Of a stretch of 64,000 nucleotides of DNA, positions 56,717 to 64,000 are shown one piece after another. Numbering within the stretch: the stretch's first letter is position 1; each line of letters begins with the position of its first letter. The notes beneath the pieces were generated by a model. The model was not told the origin of the DNA and did no database searches. It was given only the letters and a program-made list of their open reading frames with translations. A program made the position numbers and the translations under genes. Source of the DNA: Streptomyces sp. ISL-87 (GTDB lineage: Bacteria; Actinomycetota; Actinomycetes; Streptomycetales; Streptomycetaceae); contig NZ_JAGGOY010000016.1 in assembly GCF_018614095.1 (NCBI RefSeq), forward strand, positions 49,081-113,080, given 5' to 3'.

Positions 56717-57451
56717 ATGGTGTGGACACAGGTGGTCGAGGCGCGGCCGTTCGCGGCGGAGCGGATGGTGTGCTTCCCGCACGCCGGCGGATCGCCGTAC
56801 TTCTTCCGGCCCTGGGCGAAGGCGCTCGGCGCGTACGAGATCCACGCGGTCTGCTATCCGGGGCGCGCGGAGCGGTTCGCCGAGGAGTGCGCGGCCGAAC
56901 TGGTCCCGATGGCACGGGAGATCGCCGCCGAGCTGCTGGCCTCGGACGACGAGCGGCCGGCCGTGTTCTTCGGGCACAGCATGGGCGCCATCGTGGCGTA
57001 CGAGGTGGTCCGGGCGCTGGAGGAGGCCGGCTCGGGGGTGGCCCACCTGTTCGCCTCGGGGGCGAAGGCGCCGCATCTGATGACCGGGGACCCGGTGGCG
57101 GCGGCCGCCTGGGACGAGGAGTCGATCGCCCGGACCCTGATCGAACTGGGCGGTACGGACCCGGAGTTGCTGAACAACCGGGCGTTCGTGGAGCTGGTGA
57201 TGCCGTACATCGGGGCGGACTTCCGGATGCTCGCCGCCTACGAGGGGCAGCCGCGGCCGCCGCTGCACTGCCCGGTCACCGCTGTCGTGGGCGACGCGGA
57301 CCCCCGGGTGACCACCGCGCACAGTGCAGCGTGGCGGGAGTCGACCCGGGGGCCGGCGGTGGCGCTGACGGTGCCCGGCGAGCACTTCTACCTCGCCGAC
57401 CGGCCGCCGTTCGGGCTCATCGAGGAAGCGCTGCGTCCGCTGCGGGGCTGA
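56717..57451 (+). CDS. type II thioesterase
   Basis: 244 residues from ATG 56717 (AGGGGTGG upstream; a GTG just before is possible). RMVCFPHAGGSPYFFRPWAK, the nucleophile elbow FFGHSMGAIVAYEVV (Ser88), VVGDADPRVT and PGEHFYLAD give the Ser-Asp-His triad of RifR/SrfD-type editing thioesterases, which remove misprimed acyl groups from carrier proteins. It is divergent from the NRPS operon. It aligns closely to the NRPS TE and so provides the Ser reference for that domain's Cys. Convergent overlap with the DAHP synthase gene is 35 nt. Confidence 0.92.
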   Translation: MVWTQVVEARPFAAERMVCFPHAGGSPYFFRPWAKALGAYEIHAVCYPGRAERFAEECAAELVPMAREIAAELLASDDERPAVFFGHSMGAIVAYEVVRALEEAGSGVAHLFASGAKAPHLMTGDPVAAAAWDEESIARTLIELGGTDPELLNNRAFVELVMPYIGADFRMLAAYEGQPRPPLHCPVTAVVGDADPRVTTAHSAAWRESTRGPAVALTVPGEHFYLADRPPFGLIEEALRPLRG

Positions 57452-58793
57452 CCGGCCGGCGTTCGCGGTACATCTCGGCGAGCCGGAAGGCCAGGTCGAG
57501 GGACTGGGTGTGGTTGAGGCGGGGGTCGCACGCCGTCTCGTAGCGGCGGCGCAGGTCCTCGGGCCGTACAGCGTTGCCTCCTCCCGTGCATTCGGTGACG
57601 TCGTCGCCGGTCAGCTCCACGTGGATGCCGCCGGGGTGGGTGCCGAGCGACTGGTGGACCTCGACGAAGCCCTTCACCTCGTCGAGCACGGTGTCGAAGG
57701 ACCGGGTTTTGTGCCCGCTGGGCGCGGTGACCGTGTTGCCGTGCATCGGGTCGCTGACCCAGCAGGGCAGGGCGCCCTCGGCGGCGACCTTCTCCACCAG
57801 GGTGGGCAGCATGTCGCGGATCCGGTCGGCGCCGGCCCGGACGACGAAGGTGAGCCGGCCGGGGTCGCGGTCCGGATCGAGGCGGTCGAGGAGGGCGAGG
57901 ACGGTGTCGGCGGTGGTGGCCGGGCCCAGCTTCACGGCGATCGGGTTGTCGATCCGCGAGAAGAACTCGACGTGGGCGCCGTCCAGGTCGCGGGTCCGTT
58001 CGCCGATCCACAGCAGGTGGCCGCTGGCGGCGTAGGTGCGGCCGCTCTCCGGTTCGGTACGGGTCAGGGCCTCCTCGTAGTCCAGCAGCAGGCCCTCGTG
58101 CCCGACGAAGAACTCGGCGGTGCCCAGCTCGCGGGTGTCCACCCCGCAGGCCTGCATGAAGGCGAGGGTGCGGTCGATCTCGTCGGCGAGCGCCTCGTAG
58201 CGCTCGCCGGTGCCCGAGCCGGCGACGAACCCCTGGTTCCAGGCGTGGACTTGGCGTAGATCGGCGAATCCGCCGGTGGTCAGGGCCCGGACCAGGTTCA
58301 GGGTGCGGGCGGAGGCCTCGTACATGTGGCGCAGCCGCTCGGGGTCGGGGGTGCGGGCGGCCTCGGTGAACTCCAGGCCGTTGACCGCGTCGCCGCGGTA
58401 CGAGGGCAGGCTCAGCCCGTCCCGCTCCTCGGAGGGGCTGGAGCGCGGCTTGGCGTACTGCCCGGCCATCCGGCCGACCTTGACCACCGGCAGGGCGGTG
58501 GCGTGCGAGAGCACGACGGCCATCTGGAGCAGGGTCTTCAGCTTGCCGCGGATGGAGTCGGTGGTGACCTGGGCGAAGGTCTCGGCGCAGTCGCCGCCCT
58601 GGAGCAGGATCGCCTCGCCGCGGGCGACCGCCGCCATCTTGAGGCGCAGCTGGTCGCATTCGGCGCCGAAGACGAGCGGGGGCCCTTCGGCGAGGCGGCC
58701 GGTGACGGCGCGCAGGGCGGCCGCGTCGGGCCAGTCGGGTTGCTGGGCGGCGGGGAATGAACGCCAGGAGGATCTGTTTTTGTTTTCTCCCAT
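57417..58793 (-). CDS. class II 3-deoxy-7-phosphoheptulonate (DAHP) synthase
   Basis: 458 residues from ATG 58793 (MGENKNRSSWRSFPAAQQPD). LLQGGDCAETFAQ, VKVGRMAGQYAKPRSS, DLRQVHAWNQGFV and WVSDPMHGNTVTAPSGHKTR, with HPGGIHVELTGDDVTECTGG, are signatures of the plant-type class II enzymes, with metal ligands Cys, His, Glu and Asp present. It condenses PEP and erythrose 4-phosphate to start the shikimate pathway. A pathway-specific copy next to TrpE/G/D raises chorismate supply, probably with less feedback control. Divergent from trpE with 143 nt between. Confidence 0.95.
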   Translation of the reverse strand: MGENKNRSSWRSFPAAQQPDWPDAAALRAVTGRLAEGPPLVFGAECDQLRLKMAAVARGEAILLQGGDCAETFAQVTTDSIRGKLKTLLQMAVVLSHATALPVVKVGRMAGQYAKPRSSPSEERDGLSLPSYRGDAVNGLEFTEAARTPDPERLRHMYEASARTLNLVRALTTGGFADLRQVHAWNQGFVAGSGTGERYEALADEIDRTLAFMQACGVDTRELGTAEFFVGHEGLLLDYEEALTRTEPESGRTYAASGHLLWIGERTRDLDGAHVEFFSRIDNPIAVKLGPATTADTVLALLDRLDPDRDPGRLTFVVRAGADRIRDMLPTLVEKVAAEGALPCWVSDPMHGNTVTAPSGHKTRSFDTVLDEVKGFVEVHQSLGTHPGGIHVELTGDDVTECTGGGNAVRPEDLRRRYETACDPRLNHTQSLDLAFRLAEMYRERRPVSPAADAALPR

Positions 58794-58936
58794 GGCCTCA
58801 GTTACCCATCGGGGCCGGGGAATGGTCAAGCATTTTGGAAATGGACCGTACCGGGGGTGAGGAATTGGTCTGGCGGTGCTTCGCAAAACATTGATTCACT
58901 CATTCCATCGGAAACCGAATTCAGGGGGAGTTCACT

Positions 58937-60541
58937 GTGTGGGATTCACACGGTTCACACGGTTCACATGGTTCATACGGTTCATACGGTTCAAGCGATT
59001 CGAGTCTTTCGGCCGTCGCGGTCGAGGTCGGAGTAGAGGAGCTCGCGCCGCACGCCCCGCTGGAGCTGTACGAGGCGCTGCGCGCGGTGCTGCCGGCCGA
59101 GGAGGTGTTCCTCTTCGAGTCCCTGGAGGGGGCGGCGGCCGACCGCCGGTCCGCGGTCGTCGGCTTCGGGCGGCTCGCCGAGATCCGGGTCCACGCGGAC
59201 CGGGTCGAGGTGGACGGCGCCACACCGGCGCTGAAGCGGGCGCTGGCCGGAGCGGTCGAGGCGGCCGGGCTGGTCACGGACGGGCCGGCCGCGGGCTGCC
59301 CGGTGGCCCACCACCCGCTCCCCGAGGGCCCCTACGTCTTCCGGCTGGAGCGCTCCGAGCAGGTCTGGGACGCGCTCGGCCGGGCCCAGGGGCTGTTCTC
59401 GGTGACCACGGAGCTCCCCGAGACCGGCTACGCCTTCGGGTTCCTGACCTCGCTGGCGTACGAGTCGGCCTGGCACATGGAGGAGCTGCCGGCGCGGGAC
59501 GGCGGGGACGGAGGGCGCCCGGACATCACGCTCACGCTGTTCCGGGACACCGTCTGGTACGACGTGAACGACGGACGGGTGCGCCGGCTGCACGCCGACA
59601 GCCCGGCGTTCACGGGCTCGGCGGAGCTGCCCGAGCTGCCTGAACTGCCTGAAGCGCCCGAGCTGCCGGAGCGGCGGGCGGCTGGGTATCCGCCGGCCCC
59701 CGCCCCCCGCTCGGTGCGCGACAGCGTCGACCGGGACACGTTCCTCGGCTGGGCGGCGCGCTGCCTGGAGCACATCGGCGTCGGCGACGTCTACCAGATC
59801 CAGATCGGGCACCGCCTCGACGTGGAGAGCGAGTTGACACCGCTGGAGGTGTACCGGCGGCTGCGCGGCCGCAACCCCTCCCCGTACATGTACCTGGTGC
59901 CGCAGGCGGGGCGGACCCTGATCGGCGCCAGCCCCGAGCTGTTCTTCCGGATCGAGGACGGCGAGATCGTGATGCGCCCGATCGCCGGAACCGCCCGCCG
60001 CGGCCCCGACGACGAGGTCAACCAGCGGCGCGTCAAGGAGATGCGGGAGAGCACCAAGGAGCAGGCCGAGCACATCATGCTGGTCGACCTGTGCCGCAAC
60101 GACATCGGCCGGGTCTCGCTGCCCAGCACCCAGCCGGTGGACCGGCTGATGGAGGTGGAGACCTTCTCGCACGTGTTCCACCTGGTCTCGACGGTCTCCG
60201 GCCGGCTGGACCCGGCGGTCGGCGTCTGGGACGCGGTACGCGCCACCTTCCCGGCCGGGACCATGTCGGGCGCGCCCAAGCTGCGCGCCATGGAGATCAT
60301 CGACGGCCTGGAGCAGGAGCGCCGCGGCGCCTACGCGGGCGCGGTCGGGCTGGTCGACGTACGGGGCTGGAGCGAACTGGCCCTGTGCATCCGAACGATC
60401 GAGTACGACGGCCTCCGGTACTCCACGCAGAGCTCGGCGGGCATGGTCGCCCAGTCCGATCCGGAGTCCGAGTGGCAGGAGACGCTGGCCAAGATGGGGG
60501 CGGCCTACTGGGCGCTCACCGGTGAGGAGCTGCTGCCGTGA
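58937..60541 (+). CDS. trpE: anthranilate synthase component I
   Basis: 534 residues from GTG 58937 with CAGGGGGAG upstream. The first 20 residues are an unusual [20 protein letters not shown] tail from a 9-bp repeat. The chorismate-binding part has GASPELFFRIEDGEIVMRPI, PIAGTARRGPDDE, HIMLVDLCRNDIGRVS and FPAGTMSGAPKLRAMEII. PIAGT, with Ala rather than the Lys of aminodeoxychorismate synthases, indicates the anthranilate type. The N-terminal feedback region is divergent. Coupled to trpG by GTGA. With the DAHP synthase and trpD it supplies anthranilate or phosphoribosyl-anthranilate. Confidence 0.9.
   Translation: MWDSHGSHGSHGSYGSYGSSDSSLSAVAVEVGVEELAPHAPLELYEALRAVLPAEEVFLFESLEGAAADRRSAVVGFGRLAEIRVHADRVEVDGATPALKRALAGAVEAAGLVTDGPAAGCPVAHHPLPEGPYVFRLERSEQVWDALGRAQGLFSVTTELPETGYAFGFLTSLAYESAWHMEELPARDGGDGGRPDITLTLFRDTVWYDVNDGRVRRLHADSPAFTGSAELPELPELPEAPELPERRAAGYPPAPAPRSVRDSVDRDTFLGWAARCLEHIGVGDVYQIQIGHRLDVESELTPLEVYRRLRGRNPSPYMYLVPQAGRTLIGASPELFFRIEDGEIVMRPIAGTARRGPDDEVNQRRVKEMRESTKEQAEHIMLVDLCRNDIGRVSLPSTQPVDRLMEVETFSHVFHLVSTVSGRLDPAVGVWDAVRATFPAGTMSGAPKLRAMEIIDGLEQERRGAYAGAVGLVDVRGWSELALCIRTIEYDGLRYSTQSSAGMVAQSDPESEWQETLAKMGAAYWALTGEELLP
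58945..58989 (+). repeat. five 9-bp tandem repeats at the trpE start
   Basis: TTCACACGG x2, TTCACATGG, TTCATACGG x2 immediately after the start region. Encodes Ser-His/Tyr-Gly triplets. The unit is three codons, so slippage keeps the frame. Confidence 0.9.
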
Positions 60542-61140
60542 AGGTGCTGCTGATCGACGCGTACGACAGTTTCGTCCACATCATCGACCAGTACCTGCGG
60601 GTGCTGGGCGCGGACACCGAGGTGGTGCGCTCGCGCACCCGGACACCGGGGCAGCTGGCCGCCCTGGAGCCCGACGCGGTGGTGCTCGGGCCGGGCCCGG
60701 GGCATCCGGCCGAGTCGGGGCACGTGGAGCTGGTCCACGAGTTCGCCGGGCGGGTCCCGGTGCTGGGGGTGTGCCTGGGACACCAGGCCATCGGTCTGGC
60801 GTACGGCGGCCGGATCGAGGTCGCCGGGCAGGTGATGCACGGGCGGACCAGCACGGTCCGGCACGACGGCGCGGGCCTCTTCCAGGGGCTGGGCCACACC
60901 CTGGAGGCCACCCGCTACCACTCGCTGCTGGTCGCCGACCCGCTGCCGGAGCCGCTGGTGACCACGGCGGTGGCCGCCGACCACGGCTATGTGATGGGAC
61001 TGCGGCACCGCACGCTGGCGGTGGAGGGGGTGCAGTTCCACCCGGAGTCGATCACGACCACCGGCGGGCTCGCCATACTGGAGAATTTCCTGTCGATGCG
61101 CTCTGGCCTGGCGATGCGCTCCGGCGTCCTCACCCCCTGA
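60538..61140 (+). CDS. trpG: anthranilate synthase component II (glutamine amidotransferase)
   Basis: 200 residues from GTG 60538. MKVLLIDAYDSFVHIIDQYL, VLGPGPGHP, the nucleophile PVLGVCLGHQAIGLAYGG (Cys79) and VEGVQFHPESITTTGG (His-Glu) form the class I amidotransferase triad. It gives ammonia from glutamine to TrpE. The last ten residues repeat SMRSGLAMRSG. The stop overlaps the convergent MocR stop by 11 nt. Confidence 0.94.
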   Translation: MKVLLIDAYDSFVHIIDQYLRVLGADTEVVRSRTRTPGQLAALEPDAVVLGPGPGHPAESGHVELVHEFAGRVPVLGVCLGHQAIGLAYGGRIEVAGQVMHGRTSTVRHDGAGLFQGLGHTLEATRYHSLLVADPLPEPLVTTAVAADHGYVMGLRHRTLAVEGVQFHPESITTTGGLAILENFLSMRSGLAMRSGVLTP

Positions 61141-62548
61141 GCACCGCCGCCACCTCCCGGATCGCCTGGTCCGCGCCCGACCTCGGCAGATGCGCGTGCC
61201 CCACCACCAGGGCGGGCGCGCCCTCGCCGGGCCGGGCGTGGCAGGCGGCCGCCCCCGCGAGCAGCACCGAGCGGCGCAGCGCCCCGGCCACGAGTCCCGC
61301 CTCGTCGGTGTGCCGGGGCAGCGTCACGTACGCGTGCAGTCCGGCGGCCCGGCCCACCACCGCGGCTCCCGGCAGGTGCCGGCGTACGGCCTCGCGCAGT
61401 GCGGAGTGCCGGTCGCGGCACAGGGAGTTCAGCCGCCGCAGGTGCCGGTCGTACGCGCCGCCGCGCAGGAATTCCGCGAACGCCAGCTGGGTCAGCACGT
61501 CGGTGCCCAGGTCCTGGCGGGCGCGGGCGCGCAGCAGCCGGTCCAGGAGCGGGGCGGGCGCGGCGAGCCAGCCCAGGCGCAGCCCGGGGGCGAGGGTCTT
61601 GCTCACGGTCCCGGCGTAGACCACGTGCTCGGGGGCGAGCCGCTGGAGGGCCAGCGGCCGGCCGGCGCCGCGTTCGTACCAGAGCCCCCGGTCGTAGTCG
61701 TCCTCGATGATCAGGCCGTCGACCTCGCGCGCCCACCGCACCAGCACCTCGCGCCGCTCCGCCGAGAGGGTCGAGCCCGTGGGGAACTGGTGGGCGGGAG
61801 TGACCAGGACGGCGCGCACCCCGGAGGCGGCGAGGGCGGCCACGTCGATGCCCTCCGCGTCGACCGGCAGCGGTACGGGGCGCAGGCCGCTCTCGCGGAC
61901 GAAGCGGCGCTGGCCGGGATGCCCGGGGTTCTCGATACCGAGGGCGTCGATGCCGAGCTGGGGCAGTACGGCGGACAGCAGGCCGAGGGTCTGGGCGAAC
62001 CCGGCGGTCACCATGACCTGCCCCGGGGTGCTGCGGACCCCGCACATCCGGCCCAGGTAGCGGGCGAGTTCGACGCGGAGCCGGGAATCCCCCGCGAGCG
62101 GCGGGTAGTCGAGAACGGCCGGATCGGCGGAGTGCAGGGCGCGCTGGTAGCCGGCGAGCCATTCGCGGCGCGGGAACTCGGGGACGTTGCGGCCGCCGGG
62201 GCGCAGGTCCCAGCGGACGGCCGGGTCGGGGCGGGAGGCGTGCCCGTGCCCGTCGTCCAGGAGGGAAGGCACCAGGGGTGCGGGGGCGCCGCGGTCGAGG
62301 TGGCGTACGACCTGGGTGCCGGCGCCCTGTACGGCCTCCAGGTAGCCCTCCGCGACGAGTTGACCGTACGCCTCGACCACGACGCTGCGGGAGACCCCGA
62401 GGTCGTCGGCGAGGCGGCGGCTGGAGGGGAGCCGGGTGCCGGGGTGCAGAATTCCCTCGGCCACCTCCTTCTTGATGAATTGCTGGATCTGCGACGTCAG
62501 CGGAATATCGGATTCCCTGACGAGGGTGACGGCGGCGTGCAGGGTCAC
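61130..62548 (-). CDS. MocR/PdxR-family transcriptional regulator (GntR HTH plus aminotransferase fold)
   Basis: 472 residues from GTG 62548. Residues 1-75 are a GntR winged helix: IPLTSQIQQFIKKEVAEGIL, GTRLPSSRRLADDLGVSRSV, VVEAYGQLVAEGYLEAVQGA. Residues 110-470 are a fold-type I aminotransferase domain with LSAVLPQLGIDALGIENPGH, IIEDDYDRGLWYER and PLP Lys317 in GTVSKTLAPGLRLGW. Such proteins sense PLP, amino acids or imines. Divergent from trpD and inside the cluster, so it probably regulates trpD and perhaps trpE/DAHP. A ligand such as a diamino acid is a reasonable guess. Confidence 0.93.
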   Translation of the reverse strand: MTLHAAVTLVRESDIPLTSQIQQFIKKEVAEGILHPGTRLPSSRRLADDLGVSRSVVVEAYGQLVAEGYLEAVQGAGTQVVRHLDRGAPAPLVPSLLDDGHGHASRPDPAVRWDLRPGGRNVPEFPRREWLAGYQRALHSADPAVLDYPPLAGDSRLRVELARYLGRMCGVRSTPGQVMVTAGFAQTLGLLSAVLPQLGIDALGIENPGHPGQRRFVRESGLRPVPLPVDAEGIDVAALAASGVRAVLVTPAHQFPTGSTLSAERREVLVRWAREVDGLIIEDDYDRGLWYERGAGRPLALQRLAPEHVVYAGTVSKTLAPGLRLGWLAAPAPLLDRLLRARARQDLGTDVLTQLAFAEFLRGGAYDRHLRRLNSLCRDRHSALREAVRRHLPGAAVVGRAAGLHAYVTLPRHTDEAGLVAGALRRSVLLAGAAACHARPGEGAPALVVGHAHLPRSGADQAIREVAAVLRG

Positions 62549-62686
62549 TGGTTTTCCCTTCCGGTGCTCTTTTCGGTGGATCGGTGAATTGGACCGGGCG
62601 ATGTGGCGGGCAGTGGTCTGGAAACTCGGGTGCCCGGTTTTCAGAATGGAGGGGACCGGAATTCGAAGAGATTCGAGGAGACCCTC
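62549..62686. promoter_or_regulatory. divergent mocR-trpD promoter with operator candidate
   Basis: The imperfect palindrome CTGGAAAC (62618-62625) ... GTTTTCAG (62637-62644), 7 of 8 matching, lies between the two starts. GAATTGG (62586-62592) and GGTCTGG nearby also occur in the aroF-trpE intergenic region (58862-58874), suggesting shared regulation. CGAGGAG (62674-62680) is the trpD ribosome binding site. Confidence 0.4.
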
Positions 62687-62731
62687 GTGACTGCCGTGAC
62701 TGCCGTGACTGCCGTGACTGCCGTGAGTGCC
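62687..62731 (+). repeat. five 9-bp tandem repeats at the trpD start codon
   Basis: Four identical GTGACTGCC units and a fifth GTGAGTGCC. The first unit provides the start codon, and each later unit has an in-frame GTG. Confidence 0.92.
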
Positions 62732-63784
62732 TGGCCGGAATTGCTGGACGCGTTGCTGGACCGCCGGAACCTGTCGGCGCGGGAGACCGAGTGGGCCATG
62801 GACCAGGTGATGTCGGGGGAGGCCGGCCCGGTCCGGCTCGCCGGGCTGATGACGGCCCTGCGCGCGAAGGGGGAGACGGCGCAGGAGGTGGAGGGCCTGG
62901 TGCGCGGGATGCGCCGGCACGCGGTGCCGCTGGCGGTGCCCGGCCCGGCGCTGGACATCGTCGGCACCGGCGGGGACGGCTCGCACAGCGTGAACGTCTC
63001 CACCATGTCGGCGGTGGTGGCGGCCGGGGCCGGCGCCCGGGTGGTCAAGCACGGCAACCGCTCCGCCTCCTCCGCCTGCGGCTCGGCCGACGTGCTGGAG
63101 GAGCTGGGCGTCTGCCTGGACCTGCCTGCCGCCGAGGTCGCGGAGGTCGCGGAGGAGACCGGTATCACCTTCGCCTTCGCCCCGCTGTTCCACCCGGCGA
63201 TGCGGCACGCCGCGGGCCCCCGCCGCGAGCTGGGCGTCCGTACGGTCTTCAACGCCCTGGGCCCGCTGACCAATCCGGCCGATCCGGCCGCACAGGCGGT
63301 CGGGGTCGCCGACGCCCGGCTGGCCCCGCTGATCGCCGAGGTGCTGGCGCGGCGCGGGGTGTCCGCGCTGGTCTTCCGGGGCGACGACGGGATGGACGAG
63401 CTGACGGTCACCACTACCTCCACCGTGTGGTCGGTCGCCGGCTCCGCCGTGACGGCGGAGGTCTTCGACCCCCGGGACATCGGGATCTCGTACGCGCCGG
63501 CCGCCGCACTGCGCGGCGGCGACCGGGTCTACAACGCGCGGGTGGCCCGCGAGGTCCTCGCGGGGGCCCGGGGGCCGGTCCGCGACGCGGTGCTGCTGTC
63601 GGCGGCGGCCGGCCTGGCGGCGCTGACCCCCGACGGCCGGCCGGTGGCCGAACGCCTCGCCGACGGGGTGGCGTTGGCCGCCGAGGCGGTCGACTCGGGC
63701 GCCGCGGCCGCCGTTCTGGAACGCTGGGCGGCGGTCACCGCGAAGCGGCACCACGAGAACCAGACGGCTACCGCGGTCCGTTGA
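62687..63784 (+). CDS. trpD: anthranilate phosphoribosyltransferase
   Basis: 365 residues from the first GTG (62687), with CGAGGAG 6 nt before. The start consists of five 9-bp units, each an in-frame GTG, giving [14 protein letters not shown] before homology begins at [20 protein letters not shown]. Motifs: [20 protein letters not shown] (PRPP-binding GTGGD and N-x-ST), [40 protein letters not shown] and DELT. It adds the phosphoribosyl group to anthranilate, directing flux toward tryptophan or ribosyl-anthranilate. No trpC, trpF or trpB lies in the window, so later steps, if used, are elsewhere. Confidence 0.94.
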   Translation: MTAVTAVTAVTAVSAWPELLDALLDRRNLSARETEWAMDQVMSGEAGPVRLAGLMTALRAKGETAQEVEGLVRGMRRHAVPLAVPGPALDIVGTGGDGSHSVNVSTMSAVVAAGAGARVVKHGNRSASSACGSADVLEELGVCLDLPAAEVAEVAEETGITFAFAPLFHPAMRHAAGPRRELGVRTVFNALGPLTNPADPAAQAVGVADARLAPLIAEVLARRGVSALVFRGDDGMDELTVTTTSTVWSVAGSAVTAEVFDPRDIGISYAPAAALRGGDRVYNARVAREVLAGARGPVRDAVLLSAAAGLAALTPDGRPVAERLADGVALAAEAVDSGAAAAVLERWAAVTAKRHHENQTATAVR

Positions 63785-63840
63785 ACCGAGTAGCCACCGG
63801 GGCCGCGGGGCGCCTGCTCCGGCGGTCCCGGGAGTCCGCC

Positions 63841-64000
63841 GAACCGACGGCCTCCCGGCCCGTTGCTCGGCGATCTCCGGGGGCCGTCGATCCGGCGGCT
63901 TCCGGGGCGCTTGCCTCAGCGGGTTCCGGAGACCGTCGAACCGACGGCCTCCCGCACCTTTGCCTCGGCGGTCCCGGGGGCCGTCGATCCGGCGGTCTCC
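63841..64000 (+). repeat. about 48-bp tandem repeat array running off the window
   Basis: Copies start at 63841, 63889, 63938 and 63986 with GA(A/T)CCG(A/G)CGG, lengths 48, 49 and 48. A diverged 58-bp copy begins at 63783, at the trpD stop. Alternating copies are most alike. No gene is evident in 63785-64000. Confidence 0.8.

Noticed and set aside
58937..60541. TrpE-like protein as aminodeoxychorismate (PabB) synthase
   Set aside because: The motif is PIAGT, not the PIKGT with covalent Lys typical of PabB, and trpD is in the same cluster.

Overview
The window is from a Streptomyces chromosome or a very close relative. It is about 70 percent GC, codons are strongly biased to G/C in the third position, GTG starts and 1-4 nt start/stop overlaps are common, a few genes carry rare TTA codons, the GlgE-type alpha-glucan pathway is present, and two perfect Streptomyces-type parS sites (TGTTTCACGTGAAACA) lie at 43.6 kb. 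Such sites cluster around oriC, so this is probably origin-proximal core chromosome carrying accessory insertions. All names come from reading the sequence; no database was searched.

Layout. (1) 1-9.63 kb is an accessory, IS-scarred region: a PPOX-type flavoenzyme tail, several small secreted proteins, remnants of IS30, IS630 and IS5 elements, and a three-gene group (sulfotransferase-FGE fusion, NUDIX hydrolase, sugar nucleotidyltransferase). It ends at a tRNA 3'-end-like sequence plus terminator (9607-9680) that looks like the scar of an integrated element. (2) 10.0-24.3 kb is an alpha-glucan region: glgM on the plus strand, then on the minus strand LtrA, AGE-type epimerase, STAS, glgX, STAS, anti-sigma ATPase, SpoIIE phosphatase, MinD-like ATPase, glgE and glgB. 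(3) 24.3-35.2 kb is a divergent pair of operons with three DJ-1/PfpI proteins, two SnoaL-like proteins, a GMC oxidoreductase, a VOC protein, an ABM monooxygenase, a VioB-like ferritin, an aldo/keto reductase and two MFS transporters. The minus-strand genes run on into the glycogen genes with short gaps. (4) 35.3-43.6 kb holds a LuxR regulator divergent from a small secreted peptide with a repeated DSNW motif, followed by a sugar nucleotidyltransferase, an NAD(P)-binding protein, a transposase-like protein lacking its first catalytic Asp, maltokinase, a phosphomannomutase stub, a DsbA-like protein and a thioredoxin-reductase-like enzyme. (5) 43.6-47.7 kb holds the parS pair, a two-component system and an MMPL exporter. 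(6) From an SDR stub at 48.0 kb to the right edge is a biosynthetic gene cluster.

That cluster has a translationally coupled five-gene operon: cysteine-synthase-like PLP enzyme, argininosuccinate-lyase-like enzyme, ATP-grasp ligase, a single-module NRPS and a PduX-like threonine kinase. Kinase, PLP enzyme and lyase together fit synthesis of 2,3-diaminobutyrate from threonine and aspartate. The NRPS has half a condensation domain, an A domain with a diamino-acid-like pocket (DIWQSTADD plus Lys), a carrier domain and a thioesterase whose nucleophile is Cys rather than Ser. A type II thioesterase, class II DAHP synthase, TrpE, TrpG, TrpD and a MocR regulator follow, so the second precursor is probably anthranilate or a tryptophan-derived unit.

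The alpha-glucan genes form a coherent route: a GlgC-like enzyme (36.8 kb) could make ADP-glucose, GlgM and maltokinase supply maltose 1-phosphate, GlgE polymerises, GlgB branches and GlgX debranches. Partner-switching proteins sit inside the same run, which suggests that a stress or developmental signal is tied to polymer metabolism. treS and glgP are not in the window.
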